NCBI RefSeq assembly: GCF_014269185.2
Contig: NZ_JABWRZ020000001.1
Coordinates: 1,947,001-2,011,000, forward strand
Direction: 5' to 3'
DNA: 64,000 bases
Source: Pseudomonas oryzicola
Lineage (GTDB): Bacteria; Pseudomonadota; Gammaproteobacteria; Pseudomonadales; Pseudomonadaceae
Below the pieces are notes generated by a model, which saw nothing but the letters and a program-made list of their open reading frames with translations, was not told where the DNA came from and did not search any database. The translations under genes were made by a program, and so were the position numbers. Below are positions 39,653-48,043 of the stretch, piece after piece; position 1 is the stretch's first letter; every line of letters starts with the position of its first letter.

Positions 39653-40441
39653 ATGTCGCAGCAGATTTTCTTCGCCCATGCCAACGGCTTTCCCTCGGCC
39701 ACCTACGGCAAGCTGTTCGCGGCGCTGGCACCGGACTATCAGGTGCAGCACCTGGCCCAGCACGGGCACGATCCGCGTTTTCCGGTGGACGACAACTGGC
39801 AGGGGCTGGTCGATGAGCTGCTGCACCACCTGGCCCGGCAGGATCAGCCGGTATGGGGTGTCGGCCATTCGCTGGGCGGTGTACTGCACCTGCATGCTGC
39901 CTTGCGTCGCCCGGAGTACTACCGCGGCGTGGTGATGCTCGACTCGCCAGTGCTCACCCGCGCCGACCAGTGGCTGCTGCGCACCGCCAAGCGCTTCGGC
40001 TTCATCGACCGTATCACCCCGGCCGGCCGCACCTTGGGGCGCCGCGAAACCTTCGGCGACCGTGACAGCGCCCGTGACTACTTCGCCGGCAAGTCATTGT
40101 TTCGCCATTTTGACCCCGAGTGCCTCGATGCCTATGTAGAGCATGGTCTGCAGGCGATGCCGCAGGGGCTGCAACTGCGCTTCGACGTCGCCACCGAGAT
40201 CAGCATCTACCGTAGCATCCCACATACCAGCCCGGCGCCTGCACGGCACTTGCAGGTGCCGCTGGCCATGGTCCGTGGCGAGCGCAGCAATGTCATTCGT
40301 CGTCACCATGCCCTGGCTGTGCGCGGCATGCCCAAGGGCGAATACCACAGCGTGCCCGGGGGGCACATGTTCCCCCTGGAGCGGCCAACCGACACCGCCA
40401 GCCTGATTAAAGGCCTGTTCGACCGCTGGAGCCAGGCATGA
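39653..40441 (+). CDS. Alpha/beta-fold hydrolase
   Basis: The 262-residue protein has the oxyanion stretch FAHANGFPSATY near 7, nucleophile elbow GHSLGG with S73, and the C-terminal His in SVPGGHMFPLE. It looks like an esterase or lipase of unknown substrate. The start at 39653 gives the natural domain beginning; upstream in-frame sequence (about 25 codons from 39578) is low-complexity and lacks a ribosome-binding site. It overlaps the next hydrolase by ATGA. Confidence 0.88.
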   Translation: MSQQIFFAHANGFPSATYGKLFAALAPDYQVQHLAQHGHDPRFPVDDNWQGLVDELLHHLARQDQPVWGVGHSLGGVLHLHAALRRPEYYRGVVMLDSPVLTRADQWLLRTAKRFGFIDRITPAGRTLGRRETFGDRDSARDYFAGKSLFRHFDPECLDAYVEHGLQAMPQGLQLRFDVATEISIYRSIPHTSPAPARHLQVPLAMVRGERSNVIRRHHALAVRGMPKGEYHSVPGGHMFPLERPTDTASLIKGLFDRWSQA

Positions 40442-41292
40442 GCACGCAGGTCGAGGAAGTGCGCCTGAGCCTGGGCCATATCGAACTGGCGGCGCACCTG
40501 TTCGGTCCTGCCGACGGACTACCGGTGATTGCCCTGCATGGCTGGCTGGACAACGCCAACAGCTTCGCCCGCCTGGCACCGCGCCTGAAAGGCCTGCGCA
40601 TCGTCGCCCTGGACCTGGCCGGGCACGGCTACTCGGAGCACCGCCCGCCCGGCACCGGCTATGCCCTGGCCGATTACGCCCATGACGTGCTGCGAGTGGC
40701 CGGGCAACTGGGCTGGCAACGTTTCGCCCTGCTGGGCCATTCGCTGGGGGCAATCATCTCGGTACAACTGGCTGGCGCGTTGCCGGAGCGGGTGAGCCAC
40801 CTGGCTTTGATCGATGGCGTGATCCCGCCGACCGGTGCAGAGCAGGACGCCGCCGAGCGCCTGGGCATGGCCCTGCAGGCCCAGCTGCGCCTGGATGACA
40901 AGCGCAAGTCGGTGTACGCCACGCTGGAACGGGGCGTCGAGGCGCGCATGAAGGGTATGGTTGCGGTCAGCCGCGAGGCCGCCGAGCTGCTGGCACAACG
41001 TGGCCTGATGCCAGTGCCGGGCGGCTACAGCTGGCGCAGCGACAGCCGCCTGACCCTGCCATCGCCGCTGCGCCTGAGTGAAACCCAGGCCATGGCCCAC
41101 GTGCGCCGGGTGAGTTGTCCGGCGTGCCTGGTCGTGGCGGCCGATGGCCTGCTGGCACGTCACACCGCGTTGCTGCAGCAGCTACCCTTTGAACAGGTGA
41201 AGTTGCCCGGTGGCCATCACCTGCACCTGAACGATGAGCAGGGCGCAGCGCTTGTCGCAGACTGTTTCAATCGCTTCTTTGGCTTTGCTTGA
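40438..41292 (+). CDS. Second alpha/beta-fold hydrolase
   Basis: The 284-residue protein shows HGWLDNANSFARLAP near 36, nucleophile elbow GHSLGA with S102, and LPGGHHLHLNDEQ near the end for the catalytic His. It is translationally coupled to the preceding hydrolase. The pair may act on related esters, but I cannot assign a substrate. Confidence 0.9.
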   Translation: MSTQVEEVRLSLGHIELAAHLFGPADGLPVIALHGWLDNANSFARLAPRLKGLRIVALDLAGHGYSEHRPPGTGYALADYAHDVLRVAGQLGWQRFALLGHSLGAIISVQLAGALPERVSHLALIDGVIPPTGAEQDAAERLGMALQAQLRLDDKRKSVYATLERGVEARMKGMVAVSREAAELLAQRGLMPVPGGYSWRSDSRLTLPSPLRLSETQAMAHVRRVSCPACLVVAADGLLARHTALLQQLPFEQVKLPGGHHLHLNDEQGAALVADCFNRFFGFA

Positions 41293-41342
41293 CTTGCAAC
41301 GGACAACTGTCGAGGCTTGGCGGGTTGAACAGGGAGACAACC

Positions 41343-41405
41343 ATGCAATTGCCAGACATCCTGGAGCTTCACCTCGGCGCTGAGCGCCGCCTGGGTCGCC
41401 GATGA
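41343..41405 (+). CDS. Possible 20-residue peptide coupled to the DUF4892 gene
   Basis: An ATG preceded by AGGGAG at ideal spacing opens a short frame (MQLPDILELHLGAERRLGRR) whose TGA overlaps the start of the next gene (ATGA). The ribosome-binding site and coupling suggest it is translated, either as a small protein or as a leader controlling entry to the next gene. It could also be the remnant of a longer gene. Confidence 0.4.
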   Translation: MQLPDILELHLGAERRLGRR

Positions 41406-42196
41406 GCGCGCCTGTTGCCATTCGTTTTGCCTTCGCGGCCTGTCTGGTGTTCGCCAGCCCTGTGTCATGGGGCAGCAGCTTGCCGGTACCGGTGGATGCC
41501 AAGGTGGTCGACCAACGCCCGGCCGTGGAGCAGGAGCGTGTCTATCCGATGGGCCCACTGCGCAAGATCAGCGGCCGCCTGCGGGTTGAAAACAAGGTCG
41601 AAAGCCGCGGCCAGGTCAGCTCGGTCACCTACGAACTGCCGGTCGAGCGCACCGCCCGGGAAGCGTTCACCAGCGCGCGCGAAACGCTGCAGCGCGAGGG
41701 CGGTTACCCGCTGTTCTGGTGCCAGGGCCGCGATTGCGGCGAAGCCAGCCTGTGGGCCAATGATGTATTCGGCAATGCCCGCCTCAACGGCGGCGACGAG
41801 CAACAGGCGTTCATCCTGTTGCGCCGCTCGGCGCAGCAGGCCGACACCCTGGTCGCGCTGTACAGCGTTACCCGTGGCAACCGCCGCGCCTACCTGCATG
41901 TGGAAGAGTTCGTCGCCGGCAGCCCGCTGGGCGTACTGCTGCCGACTGCCGCCACGGTGCTGCGGGAGCTGCGCGACACCGGCAAGCTCGACTACCCTGA
42001 CCTCGCCGCGCCGCAAGACACCTGGGCAGACCTGCTGGCGCGCAGCCTGAACCTCGACAGCACCCTGCGTGCCAGCCTCAGTGGCCCCCAGGCCGAAGCC
42101 TGGCGCGAGGCGCTGGTCAAGGCGGGGGTGCGCAATGGCCGCCTCGAGGTTGGTAGCGCGCCTGGCGAAGGCCTGCACCTTGAACTGATCCGCTGA
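41402..42196 (+). CDS. DUF4892-family exported protein
   Basis: The 264-residue protein has a signal peptide (about 1-24, ending VSWGS). The mature region is typical of DUF4892: VPVDAKVVDQRPAVEQERVYPMG, YELPVERTAREAFTSARETL, LFWCQGRDCGEASLWANDVFG, with two close cysteines that may form a disulfide. An OmpA-like C-terminus is not obvious. The function is unknown. It is followed 11 bases later by an AI-2E-type permease gene. Confidence 0.85.
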   Translation: MSAPVAIRFAFAACLVFASPVSWGSSLPVPVDAKVVDQRPAVEQERVYPMGPLRKISGRLRVENKVESRGQVSSVTYELPVERTAREAFTSARETLQREGGYPLFWCQGRDCGEASLWANDVFGNARLNGGDEQQAFILLRRSAQQADTLVALYSVTRGNRRAYLHVEEFVAGSPLGVLLPTAATVLRELRDTGKLDYPDLAAPQDTWADLLARSLNLDSTLRASLSGPQAEAWREALVKAGVRNGRLEVGSAPGEGLHLELIR

Positions 42197-42207
42197 ACGA
42201 GCCCACC

Positions 42208-43254
42208 ATGGTTAACAATGACCGCCTGTTGATCCAGATTCTGCTGCTGGCACTGCTGGGTGCCGGCCTTTGGGTGATGGCACCGTTCATCTCGGCGCTG
42301 TTGTGGGGGGCCATCCTGGCCTTTGCCAGCTGGCCGCTGATGCGCTTTCTCACGCGCGTGCTGGGCGGGCGCGAAACCCTGGCCGCCAGCCTGCTCACCA
42401 GCGCCTGGATCCTGATCGTGGCCCTGCCGCTGGTATGGCTGGGGTTCAACCTGGCCGATCACATTCGCGATGCAACGGCGTTTGTCCGTGACGTGCAAGT
42501 CGACGGCCTGCCCGATGCTCCGGCCTGGCTGGGTGGCGTCCCGTTGGTGGGCGAACGCCTGGTCAGCTGGTGGCAGTCGCTGGACCAGCAGGGCGCGGCC
42601 TTGCTGGCTTCGATCAAGCCGCACCTGGGGCAGGTGGGTAACTGGTTGCTGGCGCGCAGTGCGCAAATCGGCAGCGGCGTGCTGGAGCTGACCCTCAGCC
42701 TGGTATTCGTGTTCTTCTTCTATCGCGATGGCCCACGTTTGTCGGCGTTCGTCCTGCGCTTGCTGCACCGCTTGGTGGGCGAGCGCGGCGAGTACTACCT
42801 GGAGCTGGTCGCCGGCACGGTGCAGCGGGTGGTCAACGGTGTGATCGGCACAGCTGCGGCGCAGGCCGTGCTGGCCTTGATCGGTTTCCTGATTGCCGGC
42901 GTCCCCGGCGCCATTGTGCTGGGCCTGGTGACCTTCATGCTCAGCCTGATCCCGATGGGGCCGCCATTGGCCTGGATACCGGCCACGGCCTGGCTGGTGT
43001 GGAAGGGCGAATACGGCATGGCGGTGTTCCTCGGCATCTGGGGTACCTTCGTCATCAGCGGCGTGGACAACGTGCTCAAACCCTACCTGATCAGCCGTGG
43101 CGGCAACCTGCCGCTGGTGATCGTGCTGCTGGGGGTGTTTGGCGGGTTGATCGCCTTTGGCTTTATCGGGTTGTTCATCGGGCCTACCTTGCTGGCCGTG
43201 GGGTATAGCCTGTTGCTGGACTGGAGCCGCAATTCAGGGCCGGTCCAGTCGTAA
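42208..43254 (+). CDS. AI-2E family transporter (PerM/YdiK type)
   Basis: The 348-residue inner-membrane protein has about seven to eight helices. Family marks are the central region LSLVFVFFFYRDGPRL near 168, and GTAAAQAVLALIGFLIAGVPGAIVLGLVTFMLSLIPMGPPLAW near 212 that ends with the conserved PxGPP motif. The C-terminus has SGVDNVLKPYLISRG. Family members are proposed exporters or Na+/H+ antiporters; AI-2 itself is not implied. Confidence 0.9.
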   Translation: MVNNDRLLIQILLLALLGAGLWVMAPFISALLWGAILAFASWPLMRFLTRVLGGRETLAASLLTSAWILIVALPLVWLGFNLADHIRDATAFVRDVQVDGLPDAPAWLGGVPLVGERLVSWWQSLDQQGAALLASIKPHLGQVGNWLLARSAQIGSGVLELTLSLVFVFFFYRDGPRLSAFVLRLLHRLVGERGEYYLELVAGTVQRVVNGVIGTAAAQAVLALIGFLIAGVPGAIVLGLVTFMLSLIPMGPPLAWIPATAWLVWKGEYGMAVFLGIWGTFVISGVDNVLKPYLISRGGNLPLVIVLLGVFGGLIAFGFIGLFIGPTLLAVGYSLLLDWSRNSGPVQS

Positions 43255-43341
43255 GCCGGTACCGGCCGCATCGCGGATGAATTCGCTCCTGCACCGCTCC
43301 CCTGTAGGAGCGGATTCATCCGCGATGAGGCCGGTACCGGC
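43255..43341. repeat. Inverted repeat, variant REP pair
   Basis: GCCGGTACCGGCC ... TCGCGGATGAATTCGCTCCTGC faces GTAGGAGCGGATTCATCCGCGA ... GGCCGGTACCGGC. The core differs from the GGGTAAACCC type (GGATGAATTCGC), so it belongs to a sister subclass. Confidence 0.85.
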
Positions 43342-43353
43342 ACTCCAGAACCC

Positions 43354-43390
43354 TCAACTTTACGCATTTTTTATTCATACCTTACCCCCC
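43354..43390 (+). promoter_or_regulatory. Candidate kdp promoter / KdpE site
   Basis: An A/T-rich block TTTACGCATTTTTTATTCAT followed by a C run stands out in otherwise GC-rich sequence about 90 bases before kdpF. It resembles in composition the T-rich KdpE site upstream of enterobacterial kdpFABC. The exact -10 and -35 are not clear. Confidence 0.4.
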
Positions 43391-43467
43391 CAATCTCGCC
43401 CCTTTACGCCCCTCCCTCGGACAATTTCCCCAAAGCGGCCCACGCCGCACAACGGGGAGTTGCACTC

Positions 43468-43557
43468 ATGTACATGCTCGACGGGTTGTCACTGCTTTTG
43501 GCAGTGGCCTTGGCGGTTTACCTGCTGGTGGCGCTGCTGCGCGCCGATCGCAGCTAG
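43468..43557 (+). CDS. kdpF: KdpF small membrane subunit
   Basis: This 29-residue, single-helix peptide (MYMLDGLSLLLAVALAVYLL and a basic end, RADRS) sits nine bases before kdpA, behind a GGGGAG ribosome-binding site. Size, helix and position match KdpF, which stabilises the KdpABC potassium pump. An internal ATG two codons later is an alternative start. Confidence 0.9.
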   Translation: MYMLDGLSLLLAVALAVYLLVALLRADRS

Positions 43558-43566
43558 GGAGCGGCC

Positions 43567-45261
43567 ATGCACAGTTACGATATCGCACTGCTGGTGGCGT
43601 TCTTCGCCCTGGTGCTGGTGCCGGCACCTTTGCTGGGCCGGTTCTACTACAAGGTCATGGAAGGCCAGCGTACCTGGCTGTCGCCTGTGCTCGTCCCGGT
43701 CGAGCAAGCCTGCTACCGGCTGGCGGGAGTGCGCAGCAGCCAGGAACAGAACTGGCGGCAGTACAGCCTGGCCCTGCTGGCCTTCAACCTGGTCGGTTTC
43801 CTGCTGCTGTTCGCCGTGTTGCTGCTGCAGGGCTACCTGCCACTCAACCCGCAGCACCTGCCCGGCCAGGAATGGTCGCTGGCGTTCAACACCGCCGTCA
43901 GCTTCGTCACCAACACCAACTGGCAGGCCTACAGCGGTGAGGCGTCGGTCAGCTACCTGAGCCAGATGCTCGGCCTGACCGTGCAGAACTTCGTCAGCGC
44001 CGCTACCGGCCTGGCCGTGCTGGTCGCGCTGTGCCGTGGCATCGCCCGGCGCAGCGCGACGACGCTGGGCAACTTCTGGGTCGACATGACCCGTGCCACC
44101 CTCTACGGCCTGCTGCCGCTGTGCCTGCTGCTGGCACTGCTGCTGGTATGGCAGGGCGTGCCGCAGACCCTGGCCGATTACGCCCACGCCGTCACCCTGC
44201 AAGGCAGCGAGCAGACCATCCCGCTGGGCCCGGCCGCCAGCCAGATCGCCATCAAGCAACTGGGTACCAATGGCGGTGGCTTCTTCGGCGTCAACTCGGC
44301 GCACCCGTTCGAGAACCCCACGGCGTGGAGCAACCTGTTCGAGGTGGCGTCGATCATCCTCATTCCGGCAGCGCTGGTGTTCACCTTCGGCCACTACGTG
44401 AAGGACCTGCGCCAGAGCCGTGCCATCCTCGCCTGCATGCTGGCCCTGTTCCTGGTTGGCGGCAGCACGGCGTTGTGGTCCGAGCACCAGCCCAACCCGG
44501 CCCTGGACAGTGCGCAGGTCCAGCACAGCGCGCCGATGGAGGGCAAGGAAAGCCGCTTTGGCACCACCGGTTCGGTGCTGTGGACGGTGACCACTACCGC
44601 CGCCTCCAACGGTTCGGTCAATGCCATGCACGACAGCCTCAACCCCCTCACCGGGATGGTGGCGATGGTCAACATGATGGTCGGCGAGGTGATTTTCGGC
44701 GGCGTCGGTGCGGGGCTGTACGGCATGCTGCTGTTCGTGCTGATCGCGGTGTTCCTGGCGGGGCTGATGATTGGCCGCACCCCGGAATACCTGGGCAAGA
44801 AGCTGCAGGCCCGCGAGGTGCAACTGCTGGTGGCGACCCTGCTGGTGATGCCGGTCGGCGTGCTGGTGCTGGGTGCCATCGCTGCCAGCCTGCCCGGCCC
44901 GGCGGCGGCGGTGAGCAACCCCGGTGCGCATGGTTTCAGCCAGTTGCTGTACGCCTACACCTCGGGTGCTGCCAACAATGGCTCGGCCTTTGCCGGCTTC
45001 GGCGCCGGCACGGTGTTCCACAACCTGATGATCGGCCTGGCCATGCTCATCGGCCGCTTCGGCTACATCCTGCCGGTGCTGGCCCTGGCCGGCAGCCTGG
45101 CAGCGAAGAAAAGCGCACCCCAGGGGCTGAACAGCTTCCCCACCCATGGCCCGCTGTTCACCGGCCTGCTGCTGGTGACCATCCTGCTGGTCGGTGGCCT
45201 GACCTTTCTGCCGGCCCTGGCCCTCGGGCCGATTGCCGAACACCTGAGCCTGGGTTTTTGA
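43567..45261 (+). CDS. kdpA: Potassium-transporting ATPase subunit A
   Basis: KdpA is the K+-selective channel-like subunit of the KdpFABC pump. The 564-residue, strongly hydrophobic protein has four pore-loop motifs: [11 protein letters not shown] near 117, [18 protein letters not shown] near 236, [13 protein letters not shown] near 344 and [14 protein letters not shown] near 461. It is first of the large kdp genes. Confidence 0.98.
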   Translation: MHSYDIALLVAFFALVLVPAPLLGRFYYKVMEGQRTWLSPVLVPVEQACYRLAGVRSSQEQNWRQYSLALLAFNLVGFLLLFAVLLLQGYLPLNPQHLPGQEWSLAFNTAVSFVTNTNWQAYSGEASVSYLSQMLGLTVQNFVSAATGLAVLVALCRGIARRSATTLGNFWVDMTRATLYGLLPLCLLLALLLVWQGVPQTLADYAHAVTLQGSEQTIPLGPAASQIAIKQLGTNGGGFFGVNSAHPFENPTAWSNLFEVASIILIPAALVFTFGHYVKDLRQSRAILACMLALFLVGGSTALWSEHQPNPALDSAQVQHSAPMEGKESRFGTTGSVLWTVTTTAASNGSVNAMHDSLNPLTGMVAMVNMMVGEVIFGGVGAGLYGMLLFVLIAVFLAGLMIGRTPEYLGKKLQAREVQLLVATLLVMPVGVLVLGAIAASLPGPAAAVSNPGAHGFSQLLYAYTSGAANNGSAFAGFGAGTVFHNLMIGLAMLIGRFGYILPVLALAGSLAAKKSAPQGLNSFPTHGPLFTGLLLVTILLVGGLTFLPALALGPIAEHLSLGF

Positions 45262-45270
45262 GGATCGACC

Positions 45271-47325
45271 ATGAACATGCCCATTCCTGAAGTAAAAACC
45301 CGCCACAGCGCCAAGGACCAGACTCGCTTCGCCGCGCTGTGGCGCCCGGCGCTGGTGCAGGCCTTCGTCAAGCTCGACCCGCGTCAGCTCAAGCGCTCGC
45401 CGGTGATGCTGGTGGTTGCCCTGACGGCGTTACTGACCACCGCCCTGTGCGCGGTGCCCGGCAGTGGCGTGAGTACCGGAGTTGCCGTGCAGATCGCCCT
45501 GTGGCTGTGGTTCACAGTGTTGTTTGCCAACTTCGCCGAAGCCCTGGCCGAGGGCCGTGGCAAGGCCCGTGCCGATAGCCTCAAGGCCGGCAGCCAGGGC
45601 CTGACTGCTCAACGGCGCAAGCGCGACGGCAGCTACGAAACCGTCGCGGCCAGCGCGTTGCGCAAGGACGATGTGGTTCGTGTGCTGGCCGGCGAGATGA
45701 TCCCCGGTGATGGCGAGGTGCTCGAAGGTATCGCTGCGGTCAACGAGGCCGCCATTACCGGCGAGTCGGCGCCAGTGATCCGCGAGTCCGGTGGCGACCG
45801 CTCGGCAGTGACCGGCAATACCCGGCTGGTCTCCGACTGGCTGTTGATCCGGATTACCAGCAACCCGGGCGAATCGACCCTCGACCGCATGATTGCCCTG
45901 GTCGAAGGCGCCAAGCGGCAGAAGACCCCGAACGAGATCGCCCTCGACATCCTGCTGATCGGCCTGACCCTGATCTTCCTGATCGTGGTGGTGACCTTGC
46001 AGCCGTTCGCCCACTTCGCCGGTGGCAGCCTGCCGCTGATCTTCCTCGCCGCGTTGCTGGTGACGCTGATCCCCACCACCATCGGCGGCCTGTTGTCGGC
46101 CATCGGCATCGCCGGCATGGACCGGCTGGTGCGGCTGAACGTGATTGCCCGCTCGGGCCGTGCAGTGGAAGCGGCCGGGGACGTGCACACGCTGATGCTC
46201 GACAAGACCGGCACCATCACTTTCGGCAACCGCCGCTGCAGCGCGCTGCATGCCGCACCGGGCGTCACCGCCCGCGAGCTGGGGGAGGGCGCCTTGCTGG
46301 CGTCGCTGGCCGACGACACCGCCGAGGGCAAGTCGATCGTCGAGTACCTGCGCCAACTGCATGATTTCATCGAGCCGGCTGCCGGGCAATTCGAGGCCGT
46401 GGCGTTCAGCGCCGAGACGCGCCTGTCGGGCATCGACTTCCAGCAGCACCGTTACCGCAAGGGCGCCGTCGATGCCGTGCTGGCCTTCGTTGGCATGCAA
46501 CGCCTGGAAATGCCGCCAGCGCTGGCCCGTGAAGTGGAGCGCATCGCCCAGAGCGGCGGCACGCCGTTGCTGGTGTGCCTGGACAAGCGCCTGCTTGGCG
46601 TGATCCACCTCAAGGACGTGGTCAAGCCCGGTATTCGCGAGCGCTTCGCCGAGCTGCGCAAGCTGGGTATCCGCACGGTGATGGTGACCGGCGACAACCC
46701 GCTGACCGCTGCCGCCATTGCCGCCGAGGCCGGCGTGGATGACGTCCTGGCCGAGGCCACGCCGGAGAAGAAACTGGCCCGCATCCGCCAGGAGCAGAAC
46801 GACGGCCGCCTGGTGGCCATGTGCGGCGACGGCGCCAACGACGCCCCGGCACTGGCCCAGGCTGATGTGGGCATGGCCATGAACGACGGCACCCAGGCCG
46901 CGCGTGAGGCGGCCAACATGGTCGACCTGGACAGCGACCCGACCAAGCTGCTGGATGTGGTCCAGGTCGGCAAGGAGCTGCTGGTCACCCGTGGTGCGCT
47001 GACCACCTTCTCCATCGCCAACGACGTGGCCAAGTACTTCGCCATCCTGCCAGCGCTGTTCGCCGCCATCTACCCGCAGTTGGGCGTGCTCAACCTGATG
47101 CACCTGGCCAGCCCGCAGAGCGCGATTCTGTCGGCCATCGTGTTCAACGCGCTGATCATCATCGTGCTGATCCCGCTGGCGCTGCGTGGCGTACGGGTGC
47201 AGGCCGCCAGTGCGGCGCACCTGCTACGGCGCAACCTGCTGATCTACGGGCTGGGCGGCATCGTCGTGCCGTTTGCCGGGATCAAGCTGATCGATCTGCT
47301 GCTCAATGCACTGCACCTGGTCTGA
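45271..47325 (+). CDS. kdpB: Potassium-transporting ATPase ATP-binding subunit B
   Basis: KdpB is the P-type ATPase that powers K+ uptake. The 684-residue protein has the actuator motif ITGESAPV near 166, phosphorylated D311 in [11 protein letters not shown], the nucleotide-binding region FSAETRLSG with KGAVDAVL, and the hinge [24 protein letters not shown] near 513. It lies nine bases after kdpA. Confidence 0.98.
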   Translation: MNMPIPEVKTRHSAKDQTRFAALWRPALVQAFVKLDPRQLKRSPVMLVVALTALLTTALCAVPGSGVSTGVAVQIALWLWFTVLFANFAEALAEGRGKARADSLKAGSQGLTAQRRKRDGSYETVAASALRKDDVVRVLAGEMIPGDGEVLEGIAAVNEAAITGESAPVIRESGGDRSAVTGNTRLVSDWLLIRITSNPGESTLDRMIALVEGAKRQKTPNEIALDILLIGLTLIFLIVVVTLQPFAHFAGGSLPLIFLAALLVTLIPTTIGGLLSAIGIAGMDRLVRLNVIARSGRAVEAAGDVHTLMLDKTGTITFGNRRCSALHAAPGVTARELGEGALLASLADDTAEGKSIVEYLRQLHDFIEPAAGQFEAVAFSAETRLSGIDFQQHRYRKGAVDAVLAFVGMQRLEMPPALAREVERIAQSGGTPLLVCLDKRLLGVIHLKDVVKPGIRERFAELRKLGIRTVMVTGDNPLTAAAIAAEAGVDDVLAEATPEKKLARIRQEQNDGRLVAMCGDGANDAPALAQADVGMAMNDGTQAAREAANMVDLDSDPTKLLDVVQVGKELLVTRGALTTFSIANDVAKYFAILPALFAAIYPQLGVLNLMHLASPQSAILSAIVFNALIIIVLIPLALRGVRVQAASAAHLLRRNLLIYGLGGIVVPFAGIKLIDLLLNALHLV

Positions 47326-47335
47326 GGAGGCCGCC

Positions 47336-47887
47336 ATGAATGCTTATGTCCGCCCGGCGTTGAGCCTGGCCTTGTTGATGACCCTGGTGACTGGCGCGCT
47401 GTATCCGCTGGCGGTGACCGGGATTGCCCAGCTGGCATTCCCCAGCCAGGCCAACGGCAGCCTGGTGCGTGATGACCAGGGCCAGGTGCGCGGTTCGGCG
47501 CTGATCGCCCAGGATTTCCAGGGGGATGGCTGGTTCCATTCGCGCCCTTCGGCGGGGGCCTTCGCCACCGTGGCCAGCAGTGCAAGCAACCTGTCGCCGA
47601 GCAACCCGGCGCTGGCCGAGCGGGTCAAGGGTGATGCGGCAGCGCAGTATCAGGCGCAGCAGGGGGCGGTGCCTCTGGCACTGCTGACCACGTCGGGCAG
47701 TGGCCTCGACCCGCACCTGCCACCGGAGGCCGTGGCCTACCAGATCCCACGGGTGGCGGCGGCGCGGCAACTGCCGGTAGAACGCTTGCAAGGCTTGCTC
47801 GAAGAGGCCACCCTCCACCCATTGATCGGCCCGCCGGTGGTCAATGTGCTGGCCTTGAACCAGGCCTTGGACAACCTCAGCCATTGA
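47336..47887 (+). CDS. kdpC: Potassium-transporting ATPase subunit C
   Basis: KdpC is the single-helix, periplasmic accessory subunit of the pump. The 183-residue protein has an N-terminal membrane helix (about 8-30) and the conserved [35 protein letters not shown] and [14 protein letters not shown]. The ATG at 47336 follows GAGGAGG; longer upstream frames overlap kdpB. Confidence 0.97.
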   Translation: MNAYVRPALSLALLMTLVTGALYPLAVTGIAQLAFPSQANGSLVRDDQGQVRGSALIAQDFQGDGWFHSRPSAGAFATVASSASNLSPSNPALAERVKGDAAAQYQAQQGAVPLALLTTSGSGLDPHLPPEAVAYQIPRVAAARQLPVERLQGLLEEATLHPLIGPPVVNVLALNQALDNLSH

Positions 47888-47914
47888 TAGATGACTTGAG
47901 GGGCTAGCAGGGAC

Positions 47915-47990
47915 CCTGTGGGAGCGGGTTCACCCGCGAATGCGATAGTGGCGCCACCATCGTATTCGCGGGTGAACCCGCTCCCACAGG
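47915..47990. repeat. Inverted REP pair between kdpC and kdpD
   Basis: CCTGTGGGAGCGGGTTCACCCGCGAAT and ATTCGCGGGTGAACCCGCTCCCACAGG are perfect complements 22 bases apart. They separate the structural kdpFABC genes from the sensor genes kdpDE and may reduce read-through or mark mRNA processing. Confidence 0.92.
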
Positions 47991-48043
47991 TACGGTGTTT
48001 GTCCCTGAATTTGCTGCTTGCTGGAAATAGCAAAGGATGAAAG

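Noticed and set aside
43489..45306. Antisense open frame of 605 codons opposite kdpA
   Set aside because: It is rich in Gln, Gly, His and Arg with no hydrophobic pattern or motif. kdpA on the other strand is unambiguous.
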